This document shows positions 36,049-43,690 of a stretch of 64,000 nucleotides of DNA, piece by piece. A program made the position numbers and the translations under genes. Source of the stretch: Pseudooceanicola marinus (lineage in GTDB: Bacteria > Pseudomonadota > Alphaproteobacteria > Rhodobacterales > Rhodobacteraceae); contig NZ_PGTC01000009.1 in the NCBI RefSeq assembly GCF_002786295.1, positions 62,001 to 126,000 on the forward strand, given 5' to 3'. Position 1 is the first letter of the stretch; the number at the start of each line of letters is the position of its first letter. Under the pieces are notes generated by a model, which saw only the letters and a list, made by a program, of their open reading frames with translations, was not told where the DNA came from and did not search any database.

Positions 36049-37082
36049 CCGTCGCGGGCGCCATCCGTTTCCCCTGGGAAGAGGCGCCAGCCCCGGGGGA
36101 GGCGGTGGAGATCGCCGAGGGCGTGCTGTGGATCCGTCTGCCGCTGCCCATGGCGCTGAACCACGTGAACATCTACGCGCTGGACGATGGTGACGGCTGG
36201 ACCCTGGTGGATACCGGGATCCATACCCGTGAGGCGAAGGCGCTGTGGCAGGAGCTGCTGGCGGGCCCCCTGGCGGGCAAACCCGTCACCCGCGTGCTGA
36301 TCACCCACCACCACCCCGATCACATCGGCATGGCGGGCTGGTTCATGAAACACCATGGGGCCGAGCTGCTGACCTCGCGCACCTCCTGGCTGATGGCGCG
36401 GATGCTGATCCTCGACGAGGAAACGCGCCCGACCGAACAGGCGGTGACCTTCTGGACTCGCGCCGGGATGGACCCGGAGCTGCGCGCCAAGCGCGAGGGG
36501 GGCCGGCCCTTCAACTTCGTCGACGCGGTTCACCGCCTGCCGCCGGGTTACACCCGCCTGCAGGAAGGCGATGTGATCCGCGCAGGCGGTCGCGACTGGG
36601 ACATCCGCATGGGCAACGGCCACGCGCCCGAGCATGTCACGCTGTGGTCCCGGGACGACGCTCTGGTGCTGGGGGGCGATCAGCTCCTGTCGTCGATCAG
36701 CCCCAACATCGGCGTCCATGTGACCGAACCCGAGGCCGATCCCATGGCCGAGTTCCTGGAGGCCAGCCGTCGCCTGGCCGCCCATGCCCGCGAGGACCAG
36801 CTGGTGCTGGGCGGTCACAAGCTGCCCTACACAGGGCTGCCCATGCGGCTGCGGCAGATGATCGACAACCATGTCTCTGGGGTGGAGCGGCTGAAGGACT
36901 TCCTCGCCACCCCGCGCACCGTGGTCGACTGCTTCCCGCAGCTGTTCATGCGCCGCATCGACGAGGGAAATTACGGGCTGGCCATGGCCGAATCCCTCGC
37001 GCATCTTAACTACCTTCACAAGCGGGGTGAGATCACCCGGCGGCTGCGCGCGGATGGCGCCTGGGAGTGGCAGAGCCACTGA
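36045..37082 (+). CDS. MBL-fold metallohydrolase
   Basis: 345 residues starting at a GTG that overlaps the previous stop (GTGA). Metal site THHHPDHIGMAGW gives HxHxDH; further ligands are in NGHAPEHVTLW, LGGDQL and LGGHKLPYTG. The arrangement resembles glyoxalase-II/LACTB2-like thioester hydrolases. Coupling to an acyl-CoA dehydrogenase suggests it hydrolyses an acyl-CoA or related thioester of the same pathway; that is inference. Confidence 0.88.
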   Translation: MTVAGAIRFPWEEAPAPGEAVEIAEGVLWIRLPLPMALNHVNIYALDDGDGWTLVDTGIHTREAKALWQELLAGPLAGKPVTRVLITHHHPDHIGMAGWFMKHHGAELLTSRTSWLMARMLILDEETRPTEQAVTFWTRAGMDPELRAKREGGRPFNFVDAVHRLPPGYTRLQEGDVIRAGGRDWDIRMGNGHAPEHVTLWSRDDALVLGGDQLLSSISPNIGVHVTEPEADPMAEFLEASRRLAAHAREDQLVLGGHKLPYTGLPMRLRQMIDNHVSGVERLKDFLATPRTVVDCFPQLFMRRIDEGNYGLAMAESLAHLNYLHKRGEITRRLRADGAWEWQSH

Positions 37083-37125
37083 CCGGCCGCCTCCGCGTCC
37101 CAAGTGGGCAGGAGAGAGGACCGAG

Positions 37126-37584
37126 ATGCGCGAAACCATGGTATCGACCAGTGCCGAGATGGCCGAGGACGCGGTGCTGCCCTGCCGGCACGAGGTGCAT
37201 TCCGATGGCCGCGCGCCGCAGGGGCCCTTGCCCGAGAACGTGATCGACAAGCCGGTGGAGAAGAAGAGCCCCGCCGCTTGGGCCTATGAGCGGCTGATCC
37301 TCTACATCCAGCAGTTCGAGGAAAGTCTGAACGGCGACGAGGAGGTCGCCATGGGCTTCGCCGGCGGTGACGCGGGCGTTCTGCGGATCGAGGGGATGGG
37401 CTATTTCGACCCCGATATCGTGACCTTCACCGGCACCGATGCCCAGGGGGCGAAAACCCAGCTGGTGCAGCATGTCAGCCAGCTGTCGGTGATCCTGCGG
37501 GCGATGCCGAAACGCCCCGAGGTGGCGGAGCCTGCCCGCATCGGCTTCCGCCTGCGGCGGGATCTGGAAAACACCGCCACCTGA
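37126..37584 (+). CDS. DUF6173 family protein
   Basis: 152 residues from the ATG at 37126, after GGAGAGAGGA. The core VEKKSPAAWAYERLILYIQQ with FEESLNGDEEVAMGFAGG and VQHVSQLSVILRAMPK matches a short conserved alphaproteobacterial family of unknown function (DUF6173, from memory). No signal or TM segment. It follows the MBL gene by 43 bp and could be in the same operon. Confidence 0.78.
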   Translation: MRETMVSTSAEMAEDAVLPCRHEVHSDGRAPQGPLPENVIDKPVEKKSPAAWAYERLILYIQQFEESLNGDEEVAMGFAGGDAGVLRIEGMGYFDPDIVTFTGTDAQGAKTQLVQHVSQLSVILRAMPKRPEVAEPARIGFRLRRDLENTAT

Positions 37585-37600
37585 GCGACCGAAACAGGTG

Positions 37601-37635
37601 ACAGGGGCCGATCTTTGCAGTATTCCCGGCCCTGT
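37601..37635. repeat. Hairpin upstream of the aa3 subunit IV gene
   Basis: ACAGGGGCCG (37601-37610) pairs with CGGCCCTGT (37627-37635), with one bulged G and a 16-nt loop. No T-tract follows. It is either the DUF6173 terminator remnant or a leader element for the mini-gene at 37659. Confidence 0.45.
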
Positions 37636-37658
37636 AACGACCACCGGGAGGATAGACG

Positions 37659-37793
37659 ATGGCCGAGCACAAGCATGGCGAAATGGACATTGAACCGCAG
37701 GAAAAGACCTTCGAGGGCTTTATCAAGGCCGCGATGTGGGTCTGCGGCATTTCGATCGGCGTGCTGGTCATCCTCGCCCTGTTCAACAGCTGA
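37659..37793 (+). CDS. aa3-type cytochrome c oxidase subunit IV mini-protein
   Basis: 44 residues: [18 protein letters not shown], then a single TM helix ([19 protein letters not shown]). The HKHGxMDI...QEKTFEGFI start is the signature of the bacterial aa3 oxidase subunit IV family, a one-helix accessory subunit seen in Paracoccus and Rhodobacter oxidases. The ATG follows GGGAGGATAGACG. No other oxidase subunit is nearby, so it is an orphan copy; in relatives it is also often separate from the cox operon. Confidence 0.88.
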   Translation: MAEHKHGEMDIEPQEKTFEGFIKAAMWVCGISIGVLVILALFNS

Positions 37794-37850
37794 TCCCGCG
37801 CCTGCCGCGTCGGGGGGCAAGCCCAGCAGGGCCGATCTACGGAGATTTCC

Positions 37851-38477
37851 ATGAAACGCCTGATTCTTGCCCTGGCCGCCATCGGCGTGCTTGCCGGCTG
37901 TGCTGCGAAAAACGCCGACTACGACCAGCCGGCGCCCGAGATGGCGGAGGATTCCTATCGCCACCCCGGCCCGCCGTCGCTGACGCTGATCACCATCCGC
38001 TCCAATGACACCGGCAAGGGGGCGCATACGGCGCTGCTGATCAGCGGGTCGGAGCGGGTGATCTTCGATCCCGCCGGCTCCTTCCACCATCCGCAGATTC
38101 GCCGCGAAGGCGACGTCCTGGTGGGCATCAGCCCGGCCTTCTGGGAAGGCTACCGTTCGATGCACGCGCGCGACACGCATCATTTCGACACCCAGACCGT
38201 GACGGTCTCTCCTGAAGTGGCCGAACAGGCGCTGCGCCTGGCCTACGCCCGTGGCGGCGTGGCGGGGGCGCAATGCGCGCTGTCGACCTCGGGGCTGCTG
38301 TCGAAGCTGCCGGGCTTCGGCGGTATCCGTCAGACTTGGTGGCCGAACCAGCTGCAGGAGTCCTTCGAGCAGGTGACGGGCGTTGCGCCGACCTCCTACT
38401 ACGAGGATTACAGCCCGGTGCCCGAGGGCGCGATCCTGGGCATTGACCGAACCACGGTCGCCCGCGCCGAGGGCTGA
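37851..38477 (+). CDS. Putative lipoprotein, function unknown
   Basis: 208 residues. Type II signal peptide MKRLILALAAIGVLAGC with the lipobox LAGC. The mature part has SLTLITIRSNDTGKGAHTAL, ISPAFWEGYRSMHARDTHHF and GAQCALSTSGLLSKLPGF, which resembles domains with a His/Cys pair but no named family that I can assign with confidence. It follows the subunit IV gene by 57 bp with its own GGAG site and ends at a terminator. Confidence 0.78.
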   Translation: MKRLILALAAIGVLAGCAAKNADYDQPAPEMAEDSYRHPGPPSLTLITIRSNDTGKGAHTALLISGSERVIFDPAGSFHHPQIRREGDVLVGISPAFWEGYRSMHARDTHHFDTQTVTVSPEVAEQALRLAYARGGVAGAQCALSTSGLLSKLPGFGGIRQTWWPNQLQESFEQVTGVAPTSYYEDYSPVPEGAILGIDRTTVARAEG

Positions 38478-38494
38478 CAGGCCCCGACGCGATG

Positions 38495-38536
38495 GACATG
38501 AAAAAGGCCGGCCCGGTGACGGGTCGGCCTTTTCTC
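38495..38536. terminator. Bidirectional intrinsic terminator (lipoprotein / azlD)
   Basis: AAAAGGCCGGCCCG (38502-38515) pairs with CGGGTCGGCCTTTT (38520-38533), one G-T pair, GTGA loop. It carries the GACATGAAAAAGG preface shared with the terminators at 4525 and 48275. Confidence 0.9.
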
Positions 38537-38565
38537 TGCCCGGAAGGGACGCGGCTTTTGCGGTG

Positions 38566-38922
38566 TCAGCCCATCAACCACAGCATCAGGTAAAGGGTGC
38601 CCAGACCGCAGACGATGGCCAGCAGGGTGCGCCGGAATATCACCCCCAGGGCCAGGGTGACCAGCGCGGCGGTCAGGCGCGGCGGGTCCATCTCGCCCCC
38701 CGTGGCGCCGGGCCAGACGACCAGCGGCGCCACCAGCGCCGGCAGCACGGCGACCGGGGTGTAGCGCAGGTGGCGCAGCAGCCATTCCGGCATCTGCCGT
38801 TTGCCGATCAGCCCGAGGAAGGCAAAGCGTAGGGCGAAACTGCCCAGGCCCAGCCCGATGATGACGATCCACAGGTCGACGCGGTCGATGGCCGCGCCGG
38901 TGGCGAGGTCGGTCCCGTTCAT
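38566..38922 (-). CDS. azlD: AzlD family branched-chain amino acid exporter subunit
   Basis: 118 residues, four hydrophobic segments (LWIVIIGLGLGSFALRFAF, LRYTPVAVLPALVAPLVVW). It is the small subunit of the AzlCD branched-chain amino acid exporter. It overlaps the azlC stop by ATGA. Confidence 0.9.
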   Translation of the reverse strand: MNGTDLATGAAIDRVDLWIVIIGLGLGSFALRFAFLGLIGKRQMPEWLLRHLRYTPVAVLPALVAPLVVWPGATGGEMDPPRLTAALVTLALGVIFRRTLLAIVCGLGTLYLMLWLMG

Positions 38923-39653
38923 GTGCTGGCCTCCGTCTGGCTGCGTTTCTCGATCGCGGCGCCGGTCATCATGCCCGCCAGGGCGGCGATCAGCAGGCCG
39001 AGGTTGTAGGGCAGCCCGGCAAAGACCAGCGCCAGCGCGATGGCCACGCCGCAGGCCGCGAGGTGCGCGACCGAGCGCAGCATTGGCGCCACCATGGCGA
39101 TGAAGGTGATCGGCAGGGCGAAGTCCAGCGCCAGTTCCGGCGGGATGGTCGATCCGACCATGGCCCCGATCACGGTGAAGACGTACCAGAAGGGGCAGAT
39201 CGGGATGATCACCCCGAAGAAATACCCCACCTTCTGCGACACCGACCAGTCACGATGCTTTTCAAAGGCCATGACGGAACAGGCATAGCTTTGATCCACC
39301 AGGAAATAGGCCGCCAACGCCCGCTGCCACAGGGGCGCGCCGCCGATATGCGGGGTCAGCGAGGCCGAGTACATCGCCATGCGCAGGTTGACCGCCAGGG
39401 CCGAAACCAGCGCCACCGCCACCGGCGCCCCGTCGCGCAGCAGTTGCAGCGAGGCGAACTGGGACGCCCCGGCGATCACGGCGATGGAATAGACCAGCGC
39501 CTCGTAGACCTTCAGCCCCGCCTCTGAGGCGACCACGCCGAAGAGCATGGCGAAGGGGCCGACGACCAGGAGGAAGGGCGCGCCATCGCGCATGCCTCGG
39601 AGGAAGGTCGCGCGGGCGCTGGCGGGGGAGGGGGTTTCGGCGTAGGCTGTCAT
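38919..39653 (-). CDS. azlC: AzlC family branched-chain amino acid exporter subunit
   Basis: 244 residues from the ATG at 39653. Family signature LLVVGPFAMLFGVVASEAGL, GASQFASLQLL, NLRMAMYSASLTPHI and FLVDQSYACSVM. With AzlD it forms an inner-membrane exporter of leucine-type amino acids or their analogues. It heads the azlCD pair, and there is no Lrp-like regulator adjacent. Confidence 0.92.
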   Translation of the reverse strand: MTAYAETPSPASARATFLRGMRDGAPFLLVVGPFAMLFGVVASEAGLKVYEALVYSIAVIAGASQFASLQLLRDGAPVAVALVSALAVNLRMAMYSASLTPHIGGAPLWQRALAAYFLVDQSYACSVMAFEKHRDWSVSQKVGYFFGVIIPICPFWYVFTVIGAMVGSTIPPELALDFALPITFIAMVAPMLRSVAHLAACGVAIALALVFAGLPYNLGLLIAALAGMMTGAAIEKRSQTEAST

Positions 39654-39774
39654 GGGTCGTATCGCTACCCGGCAACCCGGCCAGAGGCAATCCGAGATAC
39701 ATGCACAACGCATATTCCGCATCTTCCGGTATGGACGGACGCAGGGCCGGTCAGGGGCGTGACGGGGCGCGCGC

Positions 39775-40395
39775 ATGATGCGGCCCGGCATGATCCTGGC
39801 TGGTGGCTTGTCGCGCCGCATGGAGGGGCGCGAGAAGGCGCTGCTGCCGCTGGCGGGGCGTCCGCTGCTGTCCCATGTCATCGACCGGGTGGAGCCGCAG
39901 CTGTCGCACCTGGCGCTGAACGCCAATGGCGATCCCGCACGGCTGGAGCGCTTTGGCCTGCTGATCGTCCCCGATCACCTGCCCGAAGGGGTGCCGGAGC
40001 GCCCTGGCCCGCTGGCCGGCGTGCTGGCCGCGATGGACTGGGCGGCGGGGCTGGGGGCCAAGCGGGTCTTTACCCTCGCGGGCGATCAGCCCTTCCTGCC
40101 CGGGGATTTCGTGCCGCGCCTGCTGATGGCCGCCGAGGACCACGACGGTCCGGTGCTGGCGCAAAGCCGCGACGCGGCGGGTGAGATGCGCCTGCACCCG
40201 ACCTGTGCGCTCTGGCCCGTGGCACTGGCCGAGGATCTGCGCGGCGCGCTTCAGGCTGGGCAGCGGCGGATGATGGGCTGGGCGGAAAGCCGGGGCGCCC
40301 GGGCGGTGGAGTTCGCCGCGCCCGGCCTCGACCCCTTCTTCAACATCAACACGCCCGAGGATCTGGCCCGGGCGCAGGCGCTGATGGACGGCTGA
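39775..40395 (+). CDS. mobA: Molybdenum cofactor guanylyltransferase
   Basis: 206 residues. The nucleotide-binding loop is ILAGGLSRRMEGREKALL, close to the family LAGGxSxRMGxDK with Gly-Arg-Glu replacing Gly-x-Asp. VFTLAGDQPFLPGDFV carries the Mg-binding Asp, and FFNINTPEDL ends the fold. It transfers GMP to molybdopterin to form MGD, used by DMSO-reductase-type enzymes. Two adjacent ATGs (39775, 39778) are possible starts and no strong ribosome site is visible. Four bases separate it from the convergent transglycosylase gene. Confidence 0.92.
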   Translation: MMRPGMILAGGLSRRMEGREKALLPLAGRPLLSHVIDRVEPQLSHLALNANGDPARLERFGLLIVPDHLPEGVPERPGPLAGVLAAMDWAAGLGAKRVFTLAGDQPFLPGDFVPRLLMAAEDHDGPVLAQSRDAAGEMRLHPTCALWPVALAEDLRGALQAGQRRMMGWAESRGARAVEFAAPGLDPFFNINTPEDLARAQALMDG

Positions 40396-40399
40396 GGGG

Positions 40400-40882
40400 T
40401 TATTCGCTGCGCAGGCCGGTCTCGACCAGCATGTCCTGGCGCTTGGCCTCGAAGTAGTAGCCGCGGGCGTACCATTTCACTGCCGTCGCCTCGTCCCCGT
40501 CGGACAGAAGCCAGGCACCGCGCAGGTATTTCACCGCGTATTTCAGGTTGGTTTCCGCATCCAGCAGGTCCCGCGGCTGGCCGGCAAAGCCCATGGAGCG
40601 GGCGGTGGCCGGCAGGATCTGCATCAGCCCGTAGTAGGGGCCGTTGCGGGCGCCGGGCCGATGGGTGCTTTCGCGGATCACCACCCGTTGGACCAGGGTC
40701 ACCGGCACTTCGTATTCCGCCGCGTATTGCTCGATCAGTCCGCGCAGTTCGGGCGTCTCGTTGGGGTAGAGCGGCGCCGTGTCGCGGAAGGCCATGTAGG
40801 GCTGTTCGGGATCGGGCGTGCTGCAGGCGGCAAGGGGCAGAAGGCAGGCAAAAACCAGGGTCAGGGTGGTGAGGGGGCGCAT
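40400..40882 (-). CDS. Lytic transglycosylase lipoprotein (SLT domain)
   Basis: 160 residues from the ATG at 40882. Lipoprotein signal with lipobox LAAC at about residues 16-19. The catalytic Glu is in VVIRESTHRPGARNG, followed by YYGLMQILPATARSMGF and NLKYAVKYLRGAW, the family 1 lytic transglycosylase signature. It cleaves peptidoglycan glycan strands to 1,6-anhydro ends from the outer membrane side. Short but complete for a single SLT domain. Confidence 0.9.
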   Translation of the reverse strand: MRPLTTLTLVFACLLPLAACSTPDPEQPYMAFRDTAPLYPNETPELRGLIEQYAAEYEVPVTLVQRVVIRESTHRPGARNGPYYGLMQILPATARSMGFAGQPRDLLDAETNLKYAVKYLRGAWLLSDGDEATAVKWYARGYYFEAKRQDMLVETGLRSE

Positions 40883-41004
40883 CGGCCAGGCTCCGGTAAA
40901 CTCGGTTACCAAGGGCTTACGGCAGGGGGGCGAAATCGCAAAGCGCGGCGGGGCACGATAGGCGGAGGGTTGCGCAACGCAGCCGGTCGAGAGCCCTTTT
41001 TTGC

Positions 41005-41847
41005 CTAGCTGAGACGCGTATCGACGACCCACCAGCCAGGCTGCGCGGCGCGCAGCATCCGCGCAGCCTCCGCCGCCGTGACGCCATCGGGAAAGAGCGC
41101 GAAACAGCTGGCGCCGGAGCCGGACATGCGCGCGATCAGGCAGCCCGGCAGGCTGGTCAGCGCGCCCAACACGGCGCCGATGGCAGGCTCCAGCGCCAGC
41201 GCCGGGGCCTCCAGGTCGTTGCGGGTGGTGGCAAGCCAGGTCGTCAGGTCGGCGGGTGTGGCCAGATCTTCGGGGATCTCGCCCATCCCGGGATTGTCGC
41301 GCTTTTCCAGACGCTTGAAGACGGCCGGCGTGGCGACGGGGCGGCCAGGGTTCACCAGCACAGCGGGCAGGGGCGGCAGGCCGTGGAGGGGCGTCACCAC
41401 CTCTCCCAGCCCCTGCATCCGCGCGGCACGGGCCGCCAGGCAGACGGGCACGTCGGCGCCCAGCACCTCCGGGTGATCGGGCAGGGGCGTGCCCAGATCG
41501 GCCAGCCCGCGCAGCACGGCGGCGGCGTCGGAGGATCCGCCCCCGATGCCCGCCTGGTTCGGCAGATGCTTCTCCAGCGCGATGGCGACGGGGCGCCCGG
41601 CAAGGCGCGCGGCCTTGAGGCACAGATTGCCGTCATCCACCGGCACACCGGCGCTGCGGGGGCCGGTGACGGTCAGGGAATAGTCCTCGGCAGGGGTAAC
41701 GGAGAGGCAATCGCCCAGGTCCGCGAAGACCACGAGCGAATCAAGCAGGTGATAGCCGTCGGCGCGCTGGCCGGTGACGTGCAGGGCCAGGTTCACCTTG
41801 GCCGGCGCCAGCAGCGCGGACCCGGTGGGCGTGTCGGTCTGGGTCAT
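41005..41847 (-). CDS. ispE: 4-diphosphocytidyl-2-C-methyl-D-erythritol kinase
   Basis: 280 residues, GHMP kinase. [20 protein letters not shown] with the catalytic Lys region, [16 protein letters not shown] as the ATP loop, and [13 protein letters not shown] as motif 3. A step of the non-mevalonate isoprenoid route that feeds the quinone side-chain genes nearby. It starts 30 bp after the TPR gene ends, so the two are likely co-transcribed. Confidence 0.95.
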   Translation of the reverse strand: MTQTDTPTGSALLAPAKVNLALHVTGQRADGYHLLDSLVVFADLGDCLSVTPAEDYSLTVTGPRSAGVPVDDGNLCLKAARLAGRPVAIALEKHLPNQAGIGGGSSDAAAVLRGLADLGTPLPDHPEVLGADVPVCLAARAARMQGLGEVVTPLHGLPPLPAVLVNPGRPVATPAVFKRLEKRDNPGMGEIPEDLATPADLTTWLATTRNDLEAPALALEPAIGAVLGALTSLPGCLIARMSGSGASCFALFPDGVTAAEAARMLRAAQPGWWVVDTRLS

Positions 41848-41877
41848 CGGAACCTCGGGCAGCCTTGAAGGGGCGGA

Positions 41878-43581
41878 TCAGCCGCCGTCGGCGGCGACCT
41901 GTTCCGTGCCCTTCTGCTCTTCCGCCAGCACGGCGTCCAGCCCCGCGGCCAGCTTGCGTCGGATGCGGTCGGCCTCGTCCTCTTCGGGATTGAAGGACAG
42001 GGCGCGGGTCCACTGGAATTGCGCCTCGCGGATGCGGCCCACCTTCCAGTAGACATCGCCCAGGTGGTCGTTGATCACCGGGTCGACGGGCATCAACTCT
42101 GCCGCGCGTTCCATCTGCACCACCGCGTCCTCGTAGCGGCCCAGCTGGTAGAAGGCCCAGCCCAGGCTGTCGACGATGTAGCCCGACGAGTTGTCCAGCT
42201 CGACCGCGCGCTCGATCATCGTCAGCGCCTCGTCCAGGTTCTCCCCCTTCTCGACCATGGCGTAGCCGAGATAGTTCAGCAGGTTGGGCTGATCGGGGTT
42301 GATCGCGAGGGCGGCGCGGAAATCCGTCTTGGCGTCTTCCCAGTTGTCCAGCCGTTCCTGGCTCATGCCGCGGGCGTAGTAGACGAACCATTTCGACGGG
42401 TCGTCACCACTGTAGAGATCCAGCGCCGCGTCATAGGCCTGAACGGCATCCATGTGGCGGCCCTGCCAGCGGTAGTGATCCCCGCGCGAGGCCTGGATCT
42501 TGGGTAGGGTAGGGTAGGTGGCGGCCAGCTGGTCCAGCACCTCGATCGCCGCATCCTCGCGGCCGGCGCGGCGCAGCGCCGTGGCACGGCCCAGCTCGGC
42601 CAGGTAGAAATTCGGGTTGTCGCGCGGCACGGCGCGGTAGGCGCGGGTCGCCAGTTCGGGGCGCCCCAGGTCCTCCAGCAGCTCGCCCGACAGCAGGATG
42701 GCATCGACGTGGTCGGGGCGCAGCGCGGTGGCGACGCGGGCGTAAAGCAGGGTGTAGGCCTCGGCGGTTTCCTGTTCCAGCGCGGCGGCCACGGAATAGA
42801 ACACCTCAGCTACGCCGTCGGCGACGGAGTTGACATGGCTGTTGGGCAGGGTTTCCCCGGCGGCCAGCCGTTCGCGCAGGTCCTTGATCTCCATCCCCGG
42901 GTCGGAGCCGAAGATGCTGTCCAGCAGGCTCAGCGCATCCTCGTTGCGATCGAGCTGCGACAGGGCTTCGACCCGGGACAGCACGCTGCGGCGTGTCATC
43001 TGCACCGGGTTTTCGCTGTCGGAGGCATAGAGCGCCTCGGCGCCCTCGTAATCGCCCACGTAGGACAGGGCCAGCGCCTTGTGATAGCGGGCGAAGCGAG
43101 CCAGGCCGGGTTCACCGGCGACGCTGTCGAACCGCGCCAGCGCGGCGCCCATGTTGCCCTGGCCCAGTTCCATCCAGGCGGCCAGCAGCCCGTCGACCAG
43201 CGGGCCGATGGCACGGCTCTGCTCGATGCGGGTCAGCACCGAGGCGTAATCCTCGCGTTTCACCGCATCGACGATCAGGGCCATGTGGCCGACCTGGCTG
43301 TCGATGTTCATCTCGTCCAGCCGCTGTGCCGGGCTGAGGGCGGCATCCACCGCCCCGGCGGAGACCTGGGCCATGATCAGCCCATCGAGCAGCAGCGGTT
43401 CGCGCGGCTGGTCGCCGAGCGCACGCATGTAGTAGTGGATCGCCGCATCATAGTCGGAGGTTAGCCGGGCCTGGCGCGCGGCAAGGTAGTTGCCGGCCAG
43501 GTCCGCCGCCGCCACGGGCAACGGCAGCAGGACGGCGCAGGTCAGCGCCGTCAGCGATGCGGAGAGCTTCATTCCTGTCAT
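41878..43581 (-). CDS. Secreted tetratricopeptide-repeat protein
   Basis: 567 residues. The signal peptide ends near LLPLPVAAADLAG. The mature chain is almost entirely TPR helices: repeats are clearest at 350-520 (GDHYRWQGRHMDAVQAYDAA, FYQLGRYEDAVVQMERA, GDVYWKVGRIREAQFQW). It is a periplasmic or outer-membrane-associated scaffold; the partner is unknown. A second ATG three codons in (43572) is an alternative start. Upstream of ispE on the same strand. Confidence 0.85.
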   Translation of the reverse strand: MTGMKLSASLTALTCAVLLPLPVAAADLAGNYLAARQARLTSDYDAAIHYYMRALGDQPREPLLLDGLIMAQVSAGAVDAALSPAQRLDEMNIDSQVGHMALIVDAVKREDYASVLTRIEQSRAIGPLVDGLLAAWMELGQGNMGAALARFDSVAGEPGLARFARYHKALALSYVGDYEGAEALYASDSENPVQMTRRSVLSRVEALSQLDRNEDALSLLDSIFGSDPGMEIKDLRERLAAGETLPNSHVNSVADGVAEVFYSVAAALEQETAEAYTLLYARVATALRPDHVDAILLSGELLEDLGRPELATRAYRAVPRDNPNFYLAELGRATALRRAGREDAAIEVLDQLAATYPTLPKIQASRGDHYRWQGRHMDAVQAYDAALDLYSGDDPSKWFVYYARGMSQERLDNWEDAKTDFRAALAINPDQPNLLNYLGYAMVEKGENLDEALTMIERAVELDNSSGYIVDSLGWAFYQLGRYEDAVVQMERAAELMPVDPVINDHLGDVYWKVGRIREAQFQWTRALSFNPEEDEADRIRRKLAAGLDAVLAEEQKGTEQVAADGG

Positions 43582-43642
43582 GCCGTACCTCTCGGTATTT
43601 CTGGTCAGCCGAGACTAGAAGCGGGCGGTCGCGAAAGCAATG

Positions 43643-43665
43643 AGGGGCGCCCGATGGACGCCCCT
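43643..43665 (-). terminator. Hairpin downstream of ETF-QO gene
   Basis: AGGGGCG and CGCCCCT pair across a 9-nt spacer. On the minus strand the T-rich follow-up is weak (CATTGCTTT). Probable terminator of the ETF-QO unit. Confidence 0.5.
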
Positions 43666-43690
43666 GCTCGCGGAATTGTTCCCGCGAAGT

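Noticed and set aside
40969-40978. GTTGCGCAAC palindrome upstream of the lytic transglycosylase
   Set aside because: A 10-bp palindrome, but short, G+C-rich and without supporting promoter context; likely chance.
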